A stretch of DNA of 19,068 nt from DASZQY01 sp036511595. GTDB taxonomy: Bacteria; Pseudomonadota; Alphaproteobacteria; Rhizobiales; Kaistiaceae. Numbering within the stretch: position 1 is the first letter of the stretch; the number at the start of each line of letters is the position of its first letter. Both the position numbers and the translations under genes were made by a program. The notes beneath the pieces were generated by a model. The model was given only the letters and a program-made list of their open reading frames with translations. It was not told the DNA's origin and made no database searches. The stretch covers positions 1 to 19,068 of the forward strand of contig DATCBY010000011.1 of the NCBI GenBank assembly GCA_036511595.1, written 5' to 3'. This document shows, piece after piece, positions 15,742 to 19,068 of the stretch.

Positions 15742-17080
15742 GGGCCTTGTCCGTCGACCGGCGGCCAGAGCGCCAGACGCCATCCGCGGCCATCAACTCG
15801 ACCAGCAGCCCTTCGCGGAGTCCCCGATCGGCGACCCGCAGCCGCTCGCACGGCCAGCGGCGGCGTATCGCCTCAAGCACGGCGCAACCGGCCAGCACAA
15901 GGTCGGCGCGCTCGCGCCCGATGCAGGGATTGGCGACGCGCGCCTCGTAGCCCATCGTCGACACGTCGGCGACGAGGTCGGCGACGCGAGTGCCGGTAAG
16001 CCACGTTCCATCCACACGGCGTCGATCGTAGCGCGGCAGCTTGAGGTGGATGCCGGCAAGGGTCGTTACCGTGCCCGACGTGCCAAGCATATGGACACCA
16101 CCCGCCGCAACCGCGGCGTCAAGCGCCGCACCTTCGGGAAAGGTCGCGACCATCGCGGCCACTTCATCCACCATCGCGCCAAACTGTTGCGGCGTCAGGT
16201 GGCGACCGCCGTGCCGCTCGCTGAGGTTGACCACACCCACCGGCAGCGACATCCACGAGCGGATGCGGTCGGCCATGCGCCGGCGCCGTCCACCACGCGC
16301 CCGTGCCAGGTCGATCCAAACGAGCTCGGACGATCCGCCGCCGATATCGAACAGGATCACGCCCGACGCGCTGGTGTCGACCAGCGAGGCACAGCCGGCG
16401 ACCGCCAGCCGCGCCTCGTTCTCCTGAGAGACAATTTCCAGCGCCAGGCCGGTTTCCTCCTGCACGCGGGCGATGAATACCTCGCCGTTTTCAGCGGCGC
16501 GGCAGGCCTCTGTGGCGATCATGCGCGTTCGAACGACGTTCCGCTCGGCCAGCTTGTCGCGGCATACCTTCAGCGCCTCGATGGCCCGCGCCATTGCCGC
16601 TTCCCCCAGCCGCCCGTTGGCGCCGATTCCCTCGCCAAGCCGAACGATGCGCGAAAATGCGTCGACTACGCGAAAACCGTGTTCGCGCGGCACGGCGACC
16701 AGCAGCCGGCAATTGTTGGTGCCTAGATCGAGCGCCCCGTAGAACGGCCCGGCGACATCGGCATGATGCGCTGCCCGCCGCGATGGCGACGAAGCAATCG
16801 GCGCAACGAAAGGATCGGGTTCCTGTGCGGCGGAAGCGGCGCTCGCTTCGGCGCTGCGGGCGAAAACAGGCCCCCGGCGACGCCGGCGGCGTCCCTTCCT
16901 GGCTTTCGGCGCCTTCCCGTCGGATCGCGATCCGGCTCCGCCCGGCAACCCGTTCGAGGGCGGCAGCGGCGTGCCAGCGGCCATGGGGCCGCTCGCGTGA
17001 CCGGCGGACAGGCCCGCATCCTGCGGTCCGTCGCCCGTCGACAAGTCCAGTTCCTCGATCGAACGCACCGGCCCTGCCAT
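15734..17080 (-). CDS. Ppx/GppA-family phosphatase, N-terminally extended
   Basis: The family hydrolyses inorganic polyphosphate and/or pppGpp and belongs to the sugar kinase/actin ATPase fold. The core starts at about residue 115 with the phosphate-1 motif ALDLGTNNCR (Asp118) and carries the catalytic Glu region MIATEACR, phosphate-2 DIGGGSSE, and a GTSGTVTTLAG motif near the C-terminus. It ends without the extra C-terminal HD-like domains of E. coli Ppx. Unusually, about 112 residues precede the core, rich in Gly, Ala, Ser and Pro, with a run KARKGRRRRRRG near residues 60-70. ATG 17080 lacks a strong ribosome site, so a shorter start cannot be excluded, though no clear one is visible close to the core. 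It is cotranscribed with rlmE (8-bp overlap). Ppx versus GppA specificity is not decidable here. Confidence 0.92.
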   Translation of the reverse strand: MAGPVRSIEELDLSTGDGPQDAGLSAGHASGPMAAGTPLPPSNGLPGGAGSRSDGKAPKARKGRRRRRRGPVFARSAEASAASAAQEPDPFVAPIASSPSRRAAHHADVAGPFYGALDLGTNNCRLLVAVPREHGFRVVDAFSRIVRLGEGIGANGRLGEAAMARAIEALKVCRDKLAERNVVRTRMIATEACRAAENGEVFIARVQEETGLALEIVSQENEARLAVAGCASLVDTSASGVILFDIGGGSSELVWIDLARARGGRRRRMADRIRSWMSLPVGVVNLSERHGGRHLTPQQFGAMVDEVAAMVATFPEGAALDAAVAAGGVHMLGTSGTVTTLAGIHLKLPRYDRRRVDGTWLTGTRVADLVADVSTMGYEARVANPCIGRERADLVLAGCAVLEAIRRRWPCERLRVADRGLREGLLVELMAADGVWRSGRRSTDKAHG

Positions 17081-17123
17081 ACTCGTGGGCCGCGGCGCAC
17101 TCAGGGTTTCCGTTTCATCAGCC

Positions 17124-17151
17124 AGTCTAACAGCGGAGAGCGGGTAGACAA
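17124..17151 (-). promoter_or_regulatory. Candidate promoter for ppx-rlmE
   Basis: On the minus strand TTGTCT (complement of 17146-17151) and TAGACT (complement of 17124-17129) are separated by 16 bases, about 44 bp before ATG 17080. Both hexamers are reasonable housekeeping-sigma matches, but this is pattern matching only. Confidence 0.35.
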
Positions 17152-17302
17152 CCCTGCCGCAAGGAGACGGCCCCGGCCGCCGATGCGACTAACCACACCC
17201 GGCCGAGGGGCTGGACCGGAAACGGCTCACCCCGTATATCCCTGTTCGCTCGACGGCCAGTTGCGACGGCGATGTAGGGATCGCCGAAGCGGCCACGGAT
17301 TG

Positions 17303-17319
17303 CCGTTGCTGGTCAACGG
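17303..17319 (+). other. Hairpin just upstream of tRNA-Gln
   Basis: CCGTTG (17303-17308), a 5-base loop CTGGT, and CAACGG (17314-17319) form a perfect 6-bp stem ending 6 bp before the tRNA. It may be part of the tRNA promoter region or the precursor leader; function unknown. Confidence 0.35.
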
Positions 17320-17325
17320 TTCTGA

Positions 17326-17399
17326 TGGGGAATCGTCCAATGGTAGGACAGCGGACTCTGACTCCGTCAATCTAGGTTCGAATCCTAGTTCCCCAGCCA
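17326..17399 (+). tRNA. tRNA-Gln (anticodon CUG)
   Basis: A complete 74-base cloverleaf including encoded CCA. The acceptor stem TGGGGAA (17326-17332) pairs with TTCCCCA, followed by discriminator G17396 and CCA at 17397-17399. The anticodon stem GCGGA (17351-17355) and TCCGT (17363-17367) encloses the loop CTCTGAC with anticodon CTG at 17358-17360. The T arm is CTAGG-TTCGAAT-CCTAG. The U1-A72 pair and G73 are glutamine-type identity features. It reads CAG codons, which are frequent in this GC-rich genome. Confidence 0.97.
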
Positions 17400-17681
17400 G
17401 CTCCGCAGCTCTCAAAATTCGTCCGCAATTTCAAGAAGTTACGCGATCGCCAAATTTCACTCTACCCCACGACTCTACCCCAGGGAAAAAGTTCTGCTCG
17501 CGCTCCGTCGGGTAGCGGCCCCCTCGCTCCACAAACAAGAGCTTTATGTCGACCCTCCCTTCGGGGACATGATGGCGTCGCTCACGGTGGTTATCGCCGG
17601 GTCTTCGCCCTCAGTGGATTTCGCGGACTCGGGTTGCTTTCTATCGCTGGCGACAGATCTCGGTGCGTTCCCGATCGTGCA
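17400..17681. other. Gene-free stretch after tRNA-Gln
   Basis: No gene can be supported here. All frames are short or lack a start and family signals. It is less GC-rich than the flanking genes near 17414-17460 and contains an 11-bp direct repeat. A minus-strand frame at about 17430-17600 reads without stops for some 55 codons but has no good start, so it could be decayed coding sequence or chance. No T-run terminator is evident after the tRNA. Confidence 0.5.
17459..17482. repeat. 11-bp tandem direct repeat near tRNA
   Basis: ACTCTACCCCA occurs twice, at 17459-17469 and 17472-17482, with a 13-bp period, 60 bp after the tRNA 3' end. Paired short direct repeats beside a tRNA resemble integrase arm-type sites, but no integrase or second copy of the tRNA end is visible, so this reading is speculative. 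Confidence 0.45.
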
Positions 17682-17891
17682 TCACCGAAGGCGATTGATC
17701 TTCGGATCGTTGGACAGGATAGGAGGGTCGCGAGACTCGCCGCGATGAGCCAGTTCCGCTCGCGCTTCGTTCAGCGCTCCTTCGAGGAGCGATGCTAGGC
17801 TTTCAAGGCCAGCCTTGATGGCGAGCGTGCATGGTCGCTGAACTTCGATCGCAATCTTGTGCAGGGTCGCATCGTCCGGGCGATTACTCAT
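17682..17891 (-). CDS. Small protein of unknown function (69 aa)
   Basis: I do not recognise this. The 69-residue frame begins at ATG 17891, 41 bp after the end of the YihY/BrkB-like gene on the same strand. The middle (about residues 10-50, including GLESLASLLEGALNEARAEL) has the heptad-like pattern of an amphipathic helix; the ends are polar. There are no signal peptide or membrane segments and a single Cys. There is no good ribosome site before the ATG, which weakens the case. It could be a genuine small cytosolic protein or a chance frame. Confidence 0.4.
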   Translation of the reverse strand: MSNRPDDATLHKIAIEVQRPCTLAIKAGLESLASLLEGALNEARAELAHRGESRDPPILSNDPKINRLR

Positions 17892-17932
17892 TGCGTCTGG
17901 TTGATTGATTGCACGCTATCCCGGCTCGCAAG

Positions 17933-18832
17933 TCATAGAGGAGCCGCGGCGCCGCGTTTTGCGTCAGCGGCGTTTTCAGAGGGCGCGTTGACGCTCTCTG
18001 CACGCCGCGACCCGCGCTCGGCGGCAAAGGCGTGCGTGAGCTCAGCACCGAATAGGACGATCTGCGCCGAATAGTAAACCCAGATCAGCAGGACGAGGAT
18101 CGAGGCCGCCGCCCCGTAGGTGGATTCCAGTCCCTGCGATCCGACGTACCAAGCGATGAGCAGTTTCCCAATCTCGAAAAGCATCCCGGTCACAACCGCA
18201 CCGGCAACAACATCGCGCCAAGCAACGTCGGTGTCTGGGAACCATTTGAATAGCATCCCGAACAGGACGCTGAGGACGCAGAGCGACACCAGGAATTGGG
18301 CCAGTTGCCACAGCACCGACTGCCCGGCGGAAATGCCCGCCCATTGTGAGAATGCCGCGAGTGCGGCGCTCAGAACGAGCGAAATGGCGACAAGCAGCCC
18401 AAGCACCAAAACGCCAGCCAAGGACACTCCGTAGGTTCGCACGTACCACCACATACTCGTGTGCTTCGGGTCCTCCACATTCCAGATGGTGTTCAACGCG
18501 TCCTTCAACTGCGCGAGAATGCCGACAGCAGCGACGATCAGCAGTCCTACGCCGATCACCGCGGCGATGATGCCGCTATGTTTGGCGGAAGCCCCGGCCA
18601 GCATGGCTTCAACTGCGGCACCGCCGGCCTGGCCGAGTAGCTCGTTGAACTGGGCAGCCAGAGAGCGTCGGACCGCCGCCTCACCAAAAAACAGCCCAGC
18701 AACGGCTGTCACAATGAGCAGCAGGGGTCCCATCGAAAACACCGAGTAGTACGCCAAGGCTGCGCCCAGCCGGAGGCTTCGGTGGCGGAGCCACTGCTCG
18801 AACGCGGTCTTGAGGATGATCCACGCGACCAT
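17933..18832 (-). CDS. YihY/BrkB-family inner-membrane protein
   Basis: The 299-residue product is a polytopic membrane protein of the YihY/virulence factor BrkB family (UPF0761), earlier and wrongly linked to RNase BN; its biochemical function is unknown. Family marks are the N-terminal GAALAYYSVFSMGPLLL segment, the VEDPKHTSMWWYVRTYGVSL loop, the WFPDTDVAWRDVVAGA stretch, and the near-C-terminal YGAAASILVLLIWVYYSAQI followed by LFGAELT. Six hydrophobic segments lie at about 28-50, 92-112, 138-165, 178-198, 208-232 and 240-268. The charged tail of about 30 residues is probably cytosolic. The ribosome site before ATG 18832 is poor, and a terminator-like hairpin lies 21 bp upstream on the same strand. 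Confidence 0.92.
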   Translation of the reverse strand: MVAWIILKTAFEQWLRHRSLRLGAALAYYSVFSMGPLLLIVTAVAGLFFGEAAVRRSLAAQFNELLGQAGGAAVEAMLAGASAKHSGIIAAVIGVGLLIVAAVGILAQLKDALNTIWNVEDPKHTSMWWYVRTYGVSLAGVLVLGLLVAISLVLSAALAAFSQWAGISAGQSVLWQLAQFLVSLCVLSVLFGMLFKWFPDTDVAWRDVVAGAVVTGMLFEIGKLLIAWYVGSQGLESTYGAAASILVLLIWVYYSAQIVLFGAELTHAFAAERGSRRAESVNAPSENAADAKRGAAAPL

Positions 18833-18853
18833 ATTGGCTCTGAGGTGTGCGCG

Positions 18854-18883
18854 AAAAAACAGGCCGGCGGGGGCCAGCCGGCC
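18854..18883 (-). terminator. Strong intrinsic terminator upstream of brkB-like gene
   Basis: Read on the minus strand, GGCCGGC, an 8-base loop and GCCGGCC form a perfect 7-bp GC stem, followed after TG by six T (the A-run at 18854-18859). This is the clearest intrinsic terminator in the window. It precedes the brkB-like ATG by 21 bp, and there is no minus-strand gene to its right within the window, so the transcript it would end is unassigned. Confidence 0.65.
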
Positions 18884-18994
18884 GATTGGAATGTTCCATC
18901 TGCGCCACTAACACGCAAACCCGCTCCAAGGGTCCAAGGAACCAACGCGGCTGCCCGCCGTTTCCTGTACGGGGCGAAACGCTGGAGCAGCGAA

Positions 18995-19068
18995 ATGATC
19001 GCCCGGCTCGCCGGTATCGCCACAGTTCTCGCGCTTTGCGTGATGCCTGTGACCGCTAAAGCGACCGT
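18995..19068 (+). CDS. 5' end of a secreted protein gene (partial)
   Basis: An open frame starts at ATG 18995 with GGAG seven bases upstream and runs off the window after 24 codons. The visible residues form a signal peptide: MIAR, a hydrophobic core LAGIATVLALCVM, then a likely AKA cleavage site at about residue 23. The mature protein is beyond the edge, so no product can be named. It is divergent from the brkB-like gene. Confidence 0.6.
   Translation, partial: MIARLAGIATVLALCVMPVTAKAT

Noticed and set aside
15701..16726. 341-codon + strand frame opposite ppx and rlmE
   Set aside because: Antisense shadow with no family features; ppx and rlmE motifs are intact on the minus strand.
16763..17515. 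250-codon + strand frame running through the tRNA
   Set aside because: It reads straight through the ppx start region and the whole tRNA-Gln, so coding use is implausible.
17569..17748. 59-codon + strand frame beginning with two ATGs
   Set aside because: It has only a weak GGGG upstream, no recognisable features, and overlaps the minus-strand 69-aa frame; not enough to call a gene.
1..19068. CRISPR array, transposon, prophage or defence island
   Set aside because: No regularly spaced repeats, transposase, integrase, restriction, toxin-antitoxin or phage structural genes are visible on either strand.

Overview
The window is a GC-rich stretch of bacterial chromosome, most likely from an alphaproteobacterium of the Rhizobiales/Hyphomicrobiales type. 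That placement is inference from gene content and order (radA-cvpA-purF-SDR; guaB-MAPEG-rsmB-guaA), from the GEQ form of the GuaA glutaminase motif, and from REP-like palindromes whose translation gives the familiar spurious 'PRESGDP / HWIP.FAR' reading. Nearly all of it is conserved housekeeping sequence. I see no CRISPR array, transposase, integrase, toxin-antitoxin pair or recognisable defence system.

Layout. Bases 1-396 hold no supportable gene, only a cluster of REP-like palindromes. Then on the + strand come radA (DNA repair), cvpA, purF (first committed step of purine synthesis) and a short-chain dehydrogenase-like gene whose catalytic tyrosine is replaced by glutamine. Converging on these are der (ribosome assembly GTPase), a YfgM-like membrane TPR protein and panB (pantothenate synthesis), all on the minus strand. 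A small secreted L,D-transpeptidase (+) then converges on guaA. The next minus-strand group, read right to left, is guaB, a MAPEG-family membrane protein, rsmB-like rRNA methyltransferase and guaA, so both GMP-branch enzymes lie within 10 kb of purF. A DHA2-type MFS exporter (+) is divergent from guaB and convergent with rlmE. rlmE overlaps the end of a ppx/gppA phosphatase gene that has an unusual 110-residue basic N-terminal extension.

From about 17.1 kb the density drops. A complete tRNA-Gln(CUG) is followed by roughly 280 bp without a recognised gene, a small orphan ORF, a YihY/BrkB-family membrane protein, and the start of a signal-peptide-bearing gene cut by the window edge. A strong minus-strand terminator just upstream of the brkB-like gene has no matching upstream gene and may mark a small RNA or a transcription attenuator.

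Nothing here amounts to a clear new multi-gene system. The best leads are the Tyr-to-Gln SDR next to purF, the orphan terminator before brkB, the basic extension on Ppx, the altered G4 motif in Der, and the palindrome-rich guaB/MFS divergent promoter region.
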